The position numbers and the translations under genes were made by a program. A stretch of 64,000 bases of DNA from Caballeronia telluris (GTDB lineage: Bacteria > Pseudomonadota > Gammaproteobacteria > Burkholderiales > Burkholderiaceae), in NCBI RefSeq assembly GCF_001544495.1, contig NZ_FCNZ02000021.1:1-64000 (forward strand), written 5' to 3'. Positions 1 to 8,129 of this stretch are shown piece by piece; the stretch's first letter is position 1; the number at the start of each line of letters is the position of its first letter. The notes below the pieces were generated by a model. The model saw only the letters and a list, made by a program, of their open reading frames with translations. It was not told the DNA's origin and did not search any database.

Positions 1-156
1 GGCGCGTCGCCATCAAGCGCCCACACTTATCGGCTGTTAGTTTTTAAAGAACATTCGCAAGAACCGGCGTCCCAACCCTCAGTCGCCTTCGAAGTTCAGC
101 CGCTTAACTACCGCCGCCACCCCTTCCGTTCTGCGTCGCTGCATCAGCAGCAGAGA
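1..156 (-). other. rRNA operon leader (5' external transcribed region), runs off left edge
   Basis: On the minus strand this is the transcribed leader between an rRNA P1 promoter and the 16S gene, which lies beyond the left edge. It carries a boxA antitermination element, GTTCTTTAAAAA, at 41-52. The following bases (ACAGCCGATAAGTGTGGG) are typical of betaproteobacterial 16S leaders. No protein gene is seen here. The 16S gene itself is not in the window, so the operon identity is inferred from promoter and boxA. Confidence 0.75.
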
Positions 157-162
157 AACGAG

Positions 163-213
163 ATTATGAACAACGCTTCGCTTTTCGTCAACAGGTCTGG
201 AAAACTTTTTTCT
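163..213 (-). promoter_or_regulatory. rRNA P1-type sigma70 promoter with UP-like element
   Basis: The minus strand shows -35 TTGACG at 186-191 and -10 CATAAT at 163-168, separated by exactly 17 bases. An A/T-rich block (AGAAAAAAGTTTT, 201-213) lies just upstream of the -35, where an UP element would sit. Transcription would start near 156 and run left into the boxA leader. The arrangement matches stable-RNA P1 promoters. Confidence 0.8.
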
Positions 214-273
214 GTCGACCGCGATGCTCGCTTAAAGCATCGGACCACTTCGCATCTTCTGCCCAGAAAGCAA

Positions 274-302
274 ACGGGTCACGCGAACATCACGCGACCC
301 GT
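274..302 (-). terminator. possible terminator after tRNA-Thr
   Basis: An inverted repeat, ACGGGTC (minus 302-296) with GACCCGT (280-274) and a partly paired inner region, lies about 12 bases past the tRNA 3' end. It is followed by a weak T-rich stretch (TTGCTTTCT). It would end the tRNA transcript before the rRNA promoter. The T-tract is interrupted, so termination strength is uncertain. Confidence 0.45.
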
Positions 303-313
303 CGGCGCTTGTC

Positions 314-389
314 TGGTGCCGGCTGCAGGACTCGAACCCGCCACCTCATGATTACAAGTCAAGCGCTCTACCAGATGAGCTAAGCCGGC
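314..389 (-). tRNA. tRNA-Thr (anticodon TGT)
   Basis: A 76-base cloverleaf on the minus strand with encoded CCA. The acceptor stem pairs GCCGGCT with AGCCGGC. The D arm contains GGTAGAGC, and the T arm contains GGGTTCGAGTCC. The anticodon loop CTTGTAA gives anticodon TGT, reading ACA threonine codons. The anticodon stem CTTGA/TCATG has one T-T mismatch at positions 28-42; the other pairs are normal. It lies upstream of the rRNA promoter in the same orientation. Confidence 0.95.
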
Positions 390-407
390 GAAGCACAGGA
401 TTCTACT

Positions 408-890
408 TCATTTGATCACTTTGAGGTGAGAGCGGCCGACCGATTTCGACGTCTCCTCGTCGGCGGAAGCACGCTCGCCCGCCGCCGATCCCGCTGCCGC
501 CGCTTCATCGATCTCGGCCTGATCGAGCTCTGACGAACGCGGCGCCCCGGACGCATCCGACGCCGAAGCGAGCGTCGCCGGCTCGACCGGAAATGCCATG
601 CCCTGGCCGTTCTCTCGCGCATAAATGGCGAGCACGTTCGCGACCTGCACCTCAATCTTGTGCGACTTGCCCGAGAAGCGCGCGCTGAACTCGATCCACT
701 CATTGCCCATCTGCAACTGGCTCGTCGCCTCGAAGCTGACGTTCAACACGATCTCGTCGTTGCGCACGAACTGACGCGGCACGCGCGTGGAGTTGTCGAC
801 CCGGACCGCGATATGCGGCGTGAAACCGTTATCCGTGCACCACTCGTAGAGCGCGCGCAGCAAGTAAGGTTTGGTGGAAATCTCTTGCAT
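408..890 (-). CDS. sspB: ClpXP adaptor / stringent starvation protein B
   Basis: A 160-residue SspB, the adaptor that tethers ssrA-tagged proteins to ClpX for degradation. The N-terminal folded domain (about 1-110) begins MQEISTKPYLLRALYEWC and contains the family stretch PHIAVRVDN. A long Ala/Glu/Ser-rich linker (about 118-150) follows, and the protein ends in the ClpX-docking tail SHLKVIK. I chose the ATG at 890 because the family N-terminus starts there and AAAGGACA precedes it; further upstream the frame runs into sspA. It follows sspA by 65 bases, the usual sspAB order. Confidence 0.93.
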   Translation of the reverse strand: MQEISTKPYLLRALYEWCTDNGFTPHIAVRVDNSTRVPRQFVRNDEIVLNVSFEATSQLQMGNEWIEFSARFSGKSHKIEVQVANVLAIYARENGQGMAFPVEPATLASASDASGAPRSSELDQAEIDEAAAAGSAAGERASADEETSKSVGRSHLKVIK

Positions 891-955
891 CAACTGTCCT
901 TTACCGGAACGCGACGTCGCGAAGCCCGCGACGCCCGCGTCCGCACTCGCAAAAC

Positions 956-1567
956 TCAGCGGCGCATCACCTTTTCCGAAGGCGTCAGCGCTTCGATATA
1001 AGCCGGGCGGCTGAAAATCCGCTCGGCGTACTTCATCAACGGCGCAGCATTCTTCGACAGCTCGATGCCGTAGTGATCCAGACGCCACAAGAGCGGCGCG
1101 ATCGCAACGTCGAGCATCGAAAATTCTTCGCCGAGCATGTACTTGTTCTTCAGGAAGATCGGGGCGAGCTGCGTCAGGCGATCGCGGATCGCGTTGCGCG
1201 CTTTCTCGTGATTCTTTTCCGCGGCCTTGCCCTTTTCGTTCTCGAGCGTGCCGACGTGAACGAACAGTTCCTTCTCGAAGTTAAGCAGGAACAGACGAGC
1301 GCGGGCGCGCTGCACCGGGTCGGCCGGCATCAGTTGCGGGTGCGGGAAACGCTCGTCGATATATTCGTTGATGATGTTCGACTCATACAGGATCAGGTCG
1401 CGCTCGACCAGAATCGGAACCTGTCCGTACGGGTTCATCACCGCGATGTCTTCCGGTTTGTTGAACAGGTCGACGTCGCGGATTTCGAAATCCATGCCCT
1501 TTTCGAACAACACCAGCCGGCAGCGCTGGGAGAACGGGCAAGTAGTGCCGGAGTACAAAACCATCAT
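956..1567 (-). CDS. sspA: stringent starvation protein A (glutathione S-transferase fold)
   Basis: A 203-residue SspA, an RNA polymerase-associated protein of GST fold that acts during starvation and stress. The N-terminal thioredoxin-like half (MMVLYSGTTCPFSQRC) is followed by VPILV and the conserved ESNIINEYIDE stretch, then an all-helical C-terminal half. Length is normal for the family. Two adjacent ATG codons open the frame, and either could be used. It sits between petC and sspB in the same direction, as in other Burkholderiales. SspA does not normally act as a glutathione transferase, so that activity is not inferred. Confidence 0.93.
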   Translation of the reverse strand: MMVLYSGTTCPFSQRCRLVLFEKGMDFEIRDVDLFNKPEDIAVMNPYGQVPILVERDLILYESNIINEYIDERFPHPQLMPADPVQRARARLFLLNFEKELFVHVGTLENEKGKAAEKNHEKARNAIRDRLTQLAPIFLKNKYMLGEEFSMLDVAIAPLLWRLDHYGIELSKNAAPLMKYAERIFSRPAYIEALTPSEKVMRR

Positions 1568-1609
1568 GTTTTTAAGGTCCCTTCAGAAAACTTGACGGGC
1601 CAACGCACG

Positions 1610-1633
1610 AAAAGCGCCTTCGAGGAGGCGCTT
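1610..1633 (-). terminator. terminator after petABC
   Basis: Stem AAGCGCCT/AGGCGCTT (1612-1619 with 1626-1633), six-base loop, followed on the minus strand by TTTT and then CGTG. It lies 34 bases past the petC stop and before sspA. The short T-run makes it a moderate rather than strong terminator. Confidence 0.5.
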
Positions 1634-1666
1634 CGGTCACGCTGGCCCACACCGTTCGCGGCGTGT

Positions 1667-2422
1667 TTATTTAATGTCCTTCCAGTATGACGCGTTCAGG
1701 CGCCACGCGAGAAAGCTCAAAATACCGAGGAACATCAGCACCCAGACACCCAACTGCTTGCGGGTCTGCTGGGCGGGCTCCGACATCCACGAAAGGTACG
1801 AAACCAGATCGGCCATAGCAGAATCATAATCTACGGACGACATCGACCCCGGTGTGACTTGCGTGTAACCCGCGAAATGTTTTGCCTTTTCGCCGGTTTT
1901 TTCGTCGGTTTCGGTGACGAATTTCGCCGTGCGGATACCCTGCAAGGTCCAGAGCACGTGCGGCATCCCGACGTTTTCATACACGCGGTTGTTCCAGCCC
2001 GTCGGCCGCGTTTCGTCGCGATAAAAACTCCGCAAGTACGTATAGAGCCAGTCCTTGCCGCGCGCCCGCGCTTCCACCGACAAATCCGGCGGCGACGCCC
2101 CGAACCACGTTTTCGCGTCCTCGGGGCGCATCGCGATCGACATCGTGTTGCCGATCTTGTCGGTCGTGAAGAGCAGGTTCTGCTGGATTTCCTTCGGGTC
2201 GATGCCGAGATCCGTCAGCCGGTTATAGCGCATCAGGTTCGCACTATGGCAGTTCAGGCAATAGTTTACAAACAATTGGGCGCCGTGCTGCAGGGACGCA
2301 AAATTGTCGGCGCTGTCGGGCGCGTGATCGAGCGGGACTTCGCCTTCGGCGTAGGCCGGCGCCGTGCCGAACGCGACGAGCGCCGCCCCGATCAACGCCA
2401 GTGTAGAGAGCCATTTTTTCAT
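1667..2422 (-). CDS. petC: cytochrome c1 of the bc1 complex
   Basis: A 251-residue cytochrome c1, which passes electrons from the Rieske centre to soluble cytochrome c. A Sec signal peptide (about 1-25, ending APAYA) is followed by the haem-binding motif C55-LN-C58-H59 and then by a lumenal domain. One C-terminal membrane anchor (about 226-245, LGVWVLMFLGILSFLAW) ends in a short basic tail. It is last in petA-petB-petC, 22 bases after petB. Haem attachment would depend on the CcsB/ResB system encoded near the right end of this window. Confidence 0.97.
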   Translation of the reverse strand: MKKWLSTLALIGAALVAFGTAPAYAEGEVPLDHAPDSADNFASLQHGAQLFVNYCLNCHSANLMRYNRLTDLGIDPKEIQQNLLFTTDKIGNTMSIAMRPEDAKTWFGASPPDLSVEARARGKDWLYTYLRSFYRDETRPTGWNNRVYENVGMPHVLWTLQGIRTAKFVTETDEKTGEKAKHFAGYTQVTPGSMSSVDYDSAMADLVSYLSWMSEPAQQTRKQLGVWVLMFLGILSFLAWRLNASYWKDIK

Positions 2423-2444
2423 CGTGTTGTCTCCGGGCGCAGCG

Positions 2445-3827
2445 TCAATGGGATTTGAAGCGCACGCGCTCAGGCGGCTGTTTGAAGCGCCCGCGCGGCG
2501 TCCAGAACGGCATGCCCAGGAAGAACGCGAAGTAGATCAGCGCGCAGATTTGCGCGATCAGCGTGGCGGCGGGCGATGGCGGCCGGGTCCCGAGATAGCC
2601 GAGCAGCAGGAAAGCGAACACGAAGATGCCGTAGAAAACCTTGTGGAAGAACGGACGATAGCGAATCGATTTCACCGGGCTGCGATCCAGCCACGGCAGG
2701 AAGAACAGCGAAACAACCGCCGTGCCCATCACCACGACACCCCAGAACTTCGATTCCGTCAGCGCCATGAACACGATCACCGCGATCGCCAGGGCGGGCA
2801 GCGCGAGCCGCCACTTGCCACGCGCGCGCAACAGCGCGAACACGCCGAGCAGGCCGATCACGACCATCAGCACGATCTTGAACGGATCGGTGGTCGCGCG
2901 GAGCATCGCGTAGAACGCGGTGAAATACCAGACCGGCGCGATTTCCGGCGGCGTCTGCAGCGGATTCGCCGGCACGAAGTTGTTCGCTTCGAGGAAGTAG
3001 CCGCCCATTTCCGGGGCGAAGAAAATGATCGCCGAAAAGATGAACAGAAACACGCACACGCCCATGAAATCGTGCACCGAGTAGTACGGATGGAACGGGA
3101 TTCCGTCGATCGGGATGCCGTTCGCGTCTTTCTTCGCCTTGATCTCGATGCCGTCCGGATTGTTCGAGCCGACTTCGTGCAGCGCAACCAGATGCGCGAC
3201 CACGAGCCCGATCAGCACGAGCGGAATCGCGATCACGTGAAACGCGAAGAAACGGTTCAGCGTCACATCCGACACGACGTAGTCGCCACGAATCCACAGC
3301 GACAGATCCGGGCCGATGAACGGAATCGCCGAGAACAGGTTCACGATCACCTGCGCGCCCCAGAACGACATCTGTCCCCACGGCAGCAGATAGCCGAAGA
3401 ACGCTTCGGCCATCAGGCACAGGAAGATCGCGCAGCCGAAGATCCACACGAGTTCGCGCGGCTTGCGGTACGAGCCGTACATCAGTCCGCGGAACATGTG
3501 CAGATACACGACGACGAAGAACATCGACGCGCCCGTGGAATGCATGTAGCGGATGAGCCAGCCCCACGGCACCTCGCGCATGATGTACTCGACCGATGCG
3601 AACGCGAGCGTCGCGTCGGGCTTGTAGTTCATGACGAGGAAGATGCCGGTGACGATCTGCAGCACCAGCACCAGGAGCGCGAGCGAGCCGAAGAAGTACC
3701 AGAAGTTGAAATTCTTCGGCGCGTAGTACTCGGAGACGTGCTTCTTCCACGTCGACGTCAGCGGAAAACGGCGGTCGATCCAGCCGACCAGCCCGGTTGT
3801 TTCAACTTCGTTGTCTGCGAGCGCCAT
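2445..3827 (-). CDS. petB: cytochrome b of the bc1 complex
   Basis: A 460-residue cytochrome b, the quinol-oxidising, di-haem membrane subunit of complex III. It is full length, with both the N-terminal haem-binding half and the C-terminal half. Family landmarks include WYFFGSLALL, the GYLLPWGQMSFWGA segment, haem-ligand histidines in the second and fourth helices, and the PEW-type Qo motif as PVWYF. The ATG at 3827 overlaps the petA stop as TAATG, indicating translational coupling. The frame stays open upstream, but that part is petA read out of frame. Confidence 0.97.
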   Translation of the reverse strand: MALADNEVETTGLVGWIDRRFPLTSTWKKHVSEYYAPKNFNFWYFFGSLALLVLVLQIVTGIFLVMNYKPDATLAFASVEYIMREVPWGWLIRYMHSTGASMFFVVVYLHMFRGLMYGSYRKPRELVWIFGCAIFLCLMAEAFFGYLLPWGQMSFWGAQVIVNLFSAIPFIGPDLSLWIRGDYVVSDVTLNRFFAFHVIAIPLVLIGLVVAHLVALHEVGSNNPDGIEIKAKKDANGIPIDGIPFHPYYSVHDFMGVCVFLFIFSAIIFFAPEMGGYFLEANNFVPANPLQTPPEIAPVWYFTAFYAMLRATTDPFKIVLMVVIGLLGVFALLRARGKWRLALPALAIAVIVFMALTESKFWGVVVMGTAVVSLFFLPWLDRSPVKSIRYRPFFHKVFYGIFVFAFLLLGYLGTRPPSPAATLIAQICALIYFAFFLGMPFWTPRGRFKQPPERVRFKSH

Positions 3828-4447
3828 TAAGCCTCTCCCTTTTCGTCCTTGCCGATCACGAGTTGCGTCGCCGACGTGAACATATATGGCGGCACATCCA
3901 GGTTCTGCGGCGCAGGCTTGTTCTTGAAGACGCGGCCGGCCAGGTCGTAGGTCGAGCCGTGGCACGGGCAGAGAAAGCCGCCGGGCCAGTTGTCGGGGAG
4001 ATTGGGTTGGGGGCCTTCCTGAAAGCGCGGTGTCGGCGTGCAGCCCAGATGCGTGCACACGGCGACCGCGACGAAGATGTTCTTGTGATCGGCGCGCGAA
4101 CGGAACTCGTTGTTGCAGTATTCCGGCAACGGCATCGAGAATTCGAGCTTCGACTTGGGATCGGCGACTTCGTTGTCGGCTTTCTTGACGTCGGCGAGCT
4201 GCTCGTCGGTGCGGTTGATGATCCAGACCGGCTTGCCGCGCCAGGCGACCGTCATCATGTCACCGGGCTTGAGACTGCTGATATCGACTTCGACGGGCGC
4301 GCCCGCCGCCTTGGCCTTTTCCGAGGGAGCAAACGAACTAACAAAGGGCACGACAGTGGCAACGCCTCCAAAGCCACCCGCTACGGTCGTCGCAATCAGC
4401 CAGTTTCGCCGGCCGCCGTCGACGCGCTTCTCTTCCTTGTCTCGCAT
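3827..4447 (-). CDS. petA: Rieske iron-sulfur subunit of the bc1 complex
   Basis: A 206-residue Rieske protein, which accepts electrons from ubiquinol in complex III. Cluster ligands are in C131-T-H133-LG-C136 and C160-P-C162-H163. The N-terminus GGRRNWLIATTVAGG is a twin-arginine-type membrane anchor, so it is a likely substrate of the TatABC system encoded in this window. I chose the ATG at 4447; the alternative four codons upstream is a TTG inside the ribosome-binding region (GGGGCG). First gene of petABC. Confidence 0.96.
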   Translation of the reverse strand: MRDKEEKRVDGGRRNWLIATTVAGGFGGVATVVPFVSSFAPSEKAKAAGAPVEVDISSLKPGDMMTVAWRGKPVWIINRTDEQLADVKKADNEVADPKSKLEFSMPLPEYCNNEFRSRADHKNIFVAVAVCTHLGCTPTPRFQEGPQPNLPDNWPGGFLCPCHGSTYDLAGRVFKNKPAPQNLDVPPYMFTSATQLVIGKDEKGEA

Positions 4448-4661
4448 TACACGCCCCAATTCTGAGTTGGATTTATACCGTCACATCAGTTCTTCCGCCG
4501 CTAGTGTGCGCGAATGGAGCCGTCATTTACAAGGCCCGAATAGCAGAAATCACTCGAAGTCCTTGATGCTTCAGGGTTTCCCCGCACGTTTTTGCGCGTT
4601 CTCGACGAAGCGCTTATTTACGCTTATTGCGGCGCCGCAATTAACCGCGACGCGCGCTTAT

Positions 4662-5408
4662 TCAAACAGGATTATCGATATCAATAAAGAGATGTTCGAT
4701 GTCGAATTGCTCGGACAGGTGCGCACCGACCGCCTGGACGCCGTAGCGTTCGGTCGCGTGATGCCCGGCCGCGAGGTACGCGACGCCGCTTTCCATCGCG
4801 ATATGCATCGTCTGCTCGGAGACTTCGCCGCTCAGATAGACGTCGGCGCCGGCCGCGATGGCGTCGTCGAAATACCCTTGCGCGCCGCCCGTGCACCACG
4901 CGACGCGCCGCAACTCGCGATTCGCGTCGCCGAGAACGAGCGGCTTGCGGCCGAGCGCGTTCTCCACCGACGCCGTGAAGTGCTCCAGCGACAGCGGCAT
5001 CGGCAGCGGCGCGATCCAGCCGAGATCCTGATCGCCGAAACGGCCGTCCGCGATCAGCCCGAGCCGCGCGCCGATCTGCGCGTTGTTGCCGAGTTCCGGA
5101 TGCGAATCAAGCGGCAGGTGATAGGCGAAAAGACTGAGATCGTTCGCGATCAGCGTGCGCACGCGCTGATACTTGCGTCCCGTGATCTGGGGCGCTTCGT
5201 TCTTCCAGAAATAGCCGTGATGCACGAGCACGGCGTCGGCGCCCCATTCGACTGCGGCCTCCAGAAACGCCAGCGAGGCCGTCACGCCGGTCGCGAGTTT
5301 CCGAATCCGCCGCGCGCCTTCGACCTGCAGCCCATTGGGGCAATAGTCCCGGAAGCGGCCGATTTCCAGCAGATTGTTCAGATACAATTCGAGTTCGATC
5401 CGATCCAT
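4662..5408 (-). CDS. Nif3-like dinuclear metal centre protein (YbgI family)
   Basis: A 248-residue Nif3/YbgI-family protein. Metal-binding landmarks are the LVHHGYFW segment near the N-terminal third and GHHATERYG near the C-terminus, both with the expected histidines. Length matches the short bacterial form without an inserted domain. The family is often annotated as GTP cyclohydrolase I type 2, but its cellular role is not settled, so I give no reaction. The start has GAGG five bases upstream. Its start codon is only 20 bases from that of the divergent protease gene. Confidence 0.9.
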   Translation of the reverse strand: MDRIELELYLNNLLEIGRFRDYCPNGLQVEGARRIRKLATGVTASLAFLEAAVEWGADAVLVHHGYFWKNEAPQITGRKYQRVRTLIANDLSLFAYHLPLDSHPELGNNAQIGARLGLIADGRFGDQDLGWIAPLPMPLSLEHFTASVENALGRKPLVLGDANRELRRVAWCTGGAQGYFDDAIAAGADVYLSGEVSEQTMHIAMESGVAYLAAGHHATERYGVQAVGAHLSEQFDIEHLFIDIDNPV

Positions 5409-5428
5409 GAATTCCTCTATTCCATCAA

Positions 5429-6652
5429 ATGCTTAGACGCTTCTGGCTCTTTTTTGCCCAAGCGGTGACCGTGCTTTTGGCGCTGATGTTCATCGTCGCG
5501 ACCTTAAAACCGCAGTGGCTGCAACGCCAGGGCCAGTTCGGCAAGCAACTCGCCGAACCTATCGTCGCATTGCAGGAAGTGGCGCCGAGCATCGGCACGC
5601 GGCCCGTGCAATCGTCGTATGCGGACGGCGCCCAAAAGGCGATGCCCGCGGTCGTCAACGTGTTCTCCAGCAAGGACGGCAGCCTGCCGCCCGACCCGCG
5701 CGCGAAAGATCCGCTCTTCCGCTACTTTTTCGGCGACAAGAACAAGCGCAAGAGCGACGAGCCGCCGGCGTCGAACCTGGGCTCGGGCGTGATCGTCAGC
5801 TCGGAAGGGTACATTCTAACGAACCAGCATGTCGTCGACGGTGCGGATCAGATCGAAGTCGCGCTCGCCGACGGGCGCACGTCGAGCGCGAAAGTGATCG
5901 GCGTCGATCCGGAAACGGACCTGGCCGTGCTCAAGATCAACATGACGAACCTGCCGACCATCACGCTCGGGCGCATGGACCAGACGCGCGTCGGCGACGT
6001 GGTGCTCGCGATCGGCAATCCGTTCGGCGTCGGCCAGACCGTGACGATGGGCATCGTGAGCGCGCTCGGGCGCAATCACCTCGGCATCAACACGTTCGAG
6101 AACTTCATCCAGACCGACGCCGCGATCAACCCGGGCAATTCGGGCGGTGCGCTCATCGACGTGAACGGCAACCTGCTCGGCATCAACACGGCGATCTACT
6201 CGCGAAGCGGCGGCTCGCTCGGCATCGGCTTCGCGATTCCGGTGTCGACTGCGCGCAGCGTGCTGGAGAGCATCATCACGACGGGCATGGTGACGCGCGG
6301 CTGGATCGGCGTCGAGCCGCAAGACGTGACGCCGGAGATCGCGGAATCGTTCGGGCTGGACCAGAAGTCGGGCGCGATCGTGGCGGGCGTGCTGCAAGGC
6401 GGCCCGGCCGACAAGGCGGGCATCAAGCCGGGCGACATTCTGGTCAGCATCAACGACGACACGATCACCGATACCACGCGCCTGTTGAACGTCGTCGCGC
6501 AGATCAAGCCGGGGACATCGGTGAAAGTGCACCTGATGCGCAAGAACAAGGAACTCGACGTCAACGTGATGATCGGCAAGCGGCCGGCGCAGCCGCGCGC
6601 GCCGCAACTGCCCGAGGACGGTCAGGACGATCAGAGTCAGGGCGACGAATGA
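5429..6652 (+). CDS. DegS/HtrA-type trypsin-like serine protease with one PDZ domain
   Basis: A 407-residue periplasm-facing protease anchored by an N-terminal membrane helix (about 5-27). The catalytic triad is H134 (TNQHVVDGA), D164 (ETDLAVLKI) and S238 (NPGNSGGAL). A single PDZ domain follows (about 285-385, starting RGWIGVEPQ), then an Asp/Gln-rich tail. One PDZ plus a membrane anchor resembles DegS, which starts regulated proteolysis of anti-sigma factors, rather than two-PDZ DegP. No Shine-Dalgarno sequence precedes the ATG, and an in-frame TGA lies 18 bases upstream, so the start is well fixed. The true substrate cannot be read from sequence. Confidence 0.93.
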   Translation: MLRRFWLFFAQAVTVLLALMFIVATLKPQWLQRQGQFGKQLAEPIVALQEVAPSIGTRPVQSSYADGAQKAMPAVVNVFSSKDGSLPPDPRAKDPLFRYFFGDKNKRKSDEPPASNLGSGVIVSSEGYILTNQHVVDGADQIEVALADGRTSSAKVIGVDPETDLAVLKINMTNLPTITLGRMDQTRVGDVVLAIGNPFGVGQTVTMGIVSALGRNHLGINTFENFIQTDAAINPGNSGGALIDVNGNLLGINTAIYSRSGGSLGIGFAIPVSTARSVLESIITTGMVTRGWIGVEPQDVTPEIAESFGLDQKSGAIVAGVLQGGPADKAGIKPGDILVSINDDTITDTTRLLNVVAQIKPGTSVKVHLMRKNKELDVNVMIGKRPAQPRAPQLPEDGQDDQSQGDE

Positions 6653-6696
6653 CGCTTTCATGGCTGCGTCGATTTGTCGCAGATTGAAAAAGCAAA

Positions 6697-6726
6697 GGGC
6701 AGCTTCTCGCGAAGCTGCCCTTTTTT
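6697..6726. terminator. strong bidirectional terminator between the protease gene and tatC
   Basis: A ten-base-pair stem GGGCAGCTTC/GAAGCTGCCC (6697-6706 with 6711-6720) with loop TCGC. It is followed by TTTTTT on the plus strand and flanked by A-rich sequence on the left, so it can act on both converging transcripts. It serves the plus-strand protease and the minus-strand tatC operon. Confidence 0.9.
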
Positions 6727-6747
6727 ATTTCTGACGCCGCGTGTGGA

Positions 6748-7566
6748 CTATTCCGCGGTCGCCTCTTCCTTCTTCGCGCCTTCCTTCCCGACGATCATCC
6801 GCGCCGCGATGATGCCGGCCTCGTAGAGGATGACGAGCGGAATCGCGAGAATCAGCTGCGAGAAGACGTCCGGCGGCGTCACGACGGCCGAAATGACGAA
6901 CGCGCCGACGATCACATACGGTCGGATCTCCTTCAGCTTCTTGATCGACACGACGCCCATGCGCGCGAGCAGCACGACGACGATCGGCACCTCGAACGTC
7001 ACGCCGAACGCGATGAACATCGTCAGCACGAAGCTCAGGTAATTGTCGATATCGGTGGTCATTTCCGCGCCGAGCGGCGCGTTGTAGTGCGCCATCACGC
7101 GAAAGATCGTCGGAAACACGACGAAGTACGCGAATGCCATGCCGCACAGGAACAGCGTATAGCTGCTGCCGACCAGCGGCGCGACCAGTTTCTTCTCGTG
7201 CTGGTACAGCCCCGGCGCGACAAACGCCCATATCTGGTAGAGCACCAACGGCAGCGCGATCACGAACGCGACCAGCATCGTCACTTTCATCGGGACGAAA
7301 AACGACCCGGTGACGTCCGTCACGATCATCTTGCCGTCCTTTGGCAAGTTCTGCATCAAGGGCCGCGCGAGCAGCTTGAAGATGTCCGGCGCCCAGTACA
7401 CGAGCCCGATGAAAACGACGATGACCGAAGCGCCTGCACGAATGATGCGGTCGCGCAATTCGACCAGATGCGAGATGAACGTCTCTTCAACGGCCTCGTC
7501 TTTGTTTTGTTGCGGGTCGCTCACGCCGGCCCTCGGTTGGGGATCATCAATGGAAGGAAAATCCAT
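6748..7566 (-). CDS. tatC: Sec-independent protein translocase TatC
   Basis: A 272-residue TatC, the six-helix membrane receptor that recognises twin-arginine signal peptides and exports folded proteins. The conserved N-terminal motif ISHLVELRDRII is present, followed by alternating hydrophobic segments. An acidic N-terminal extension of about 25 residues and an Ala/Glu/Lys tail are extra to the core. It is the last gene of tatABC and is five bases from tatB. Likely substrates in this window are the Rieske protein and MsrP. Confidence 0.97.
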   Translation of the reverse strand: MDFPSIDDPQPRAGVSDPQQNKDEAVEETFISHLVELRDRIIRAGASVIVVFIGLVYWAPDIFKLLARPLMQNLPKDGKMIVTDVTGSFFVPMKVTMLVAFVIALPLVLYQIWAFVAPGLYQHEKKLVAPLVGSSYTLFLCGMAFAYFVVFPTIFRVMAHYNAPLGAEMTTDIDNYLSFVLTMFIAFGVTFEVPIVVVLLARMGVVSIKKLKEIRPYVIVGAFVISAVVTPPDVFSQLILAIPLVILYEAGIIAARMIVGKEGAKKEEATAE

Positions 7567-7571
7567 GCGGG

Positions 7572-8093
7572 TCAGAAAAACTTCGTCGGACGGCGGATGG
7601 TGGCCGGCGTGTGGCGGGCGACGCGCGCCGCGCCCGACTGCACGCGAGTGCGCCGGGCCGTCGTGCGCTTGTACCAGTCAGGCACGGCGGTCTGCTTGAC
7701 GCGCCACTTCTTGCGTTTGCCCGACGACGCGCCGTTGCGCCAACCGTCGTAACTCGCCGACGCGGTCTCGGCCGTGCCCCCGCCCGCGATGCTGGACGAT
7801 TCGGACGAACCCTGACTCCACGCGTCGTTGAGTTCGGCTTCGTGCTTGCGCAGATTGTCCTGAATCGACGTTTCTACATTCGACGCCGCCGTTTCGAACT
7901 GCGTGCGCATCTTTTTCAGTTCGTCGAGTTCCATCTCGCGCGCGACTTCCGACTTGACGTCGTTGATGTAGCGCTGCGCCCGGCCGAACAGCGCGCCGGC
8001 CGTTCGCGCGACGCCGGGCAGCCGCTCCGGCCCGAGCACCACCAGCGCGACGACGCCGATCAGCGCCATTTTCGTCAGACCGAGGTCGAGCAT
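7572..8093 (-). CDS. tatB: Sec-independent protein translocase TatB
   Basis: A 173-residue TatB. It starts MLDLGLTKMALIGVVALVVLGPERLP, giving one N-terminal membrane helix with the Gly-Pro hinge and the acidic residue typical of TatB. An amphipathic helix and a coiled-coil-prone region follow (about 40-95), with a basic, disordered C-terminus. With TatC it forms the signal-peptide receptor. Length and the GPERLP hinge distinguish it from TatA. It lies 36 bases after tatA in the same operon. Confidence 0.95.
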   Translation of the reverse strand: MLDLGLTKMALIGVVALVVLGPERLPGVARTAGALFGRAQRYINDVKSEVAREMELDELKKMRTQFETAASNVETSIQDNLRKHEAELNDAWSQGSSESSSIAGGGTAETASASYDGWRNGASSGKRKKWRVKQTAVPDWYKRTTARRTRVQSGAARVARHTPATIRRPTKFF

Positions 8094-8129
8094 GGAGTCG
8101 AGGTTTCCTGAAATCGGTGCGGGTTGGAA

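Noticed and set aside
166..351. A 61-codon plus-strand frame over the rRNA promoter and tRNA-Thr
   Set aside because: It runs across the promoter elements and tRNA on the other strand; its C-terminus is the translated tRNA T arm, a common false call.
2364..3830. A long plus-strand frame opposite petB
   Set aside because: Composition is Arg/His/Glu-rich and unlike a folded protein; petB on the other strand is unambiguous.
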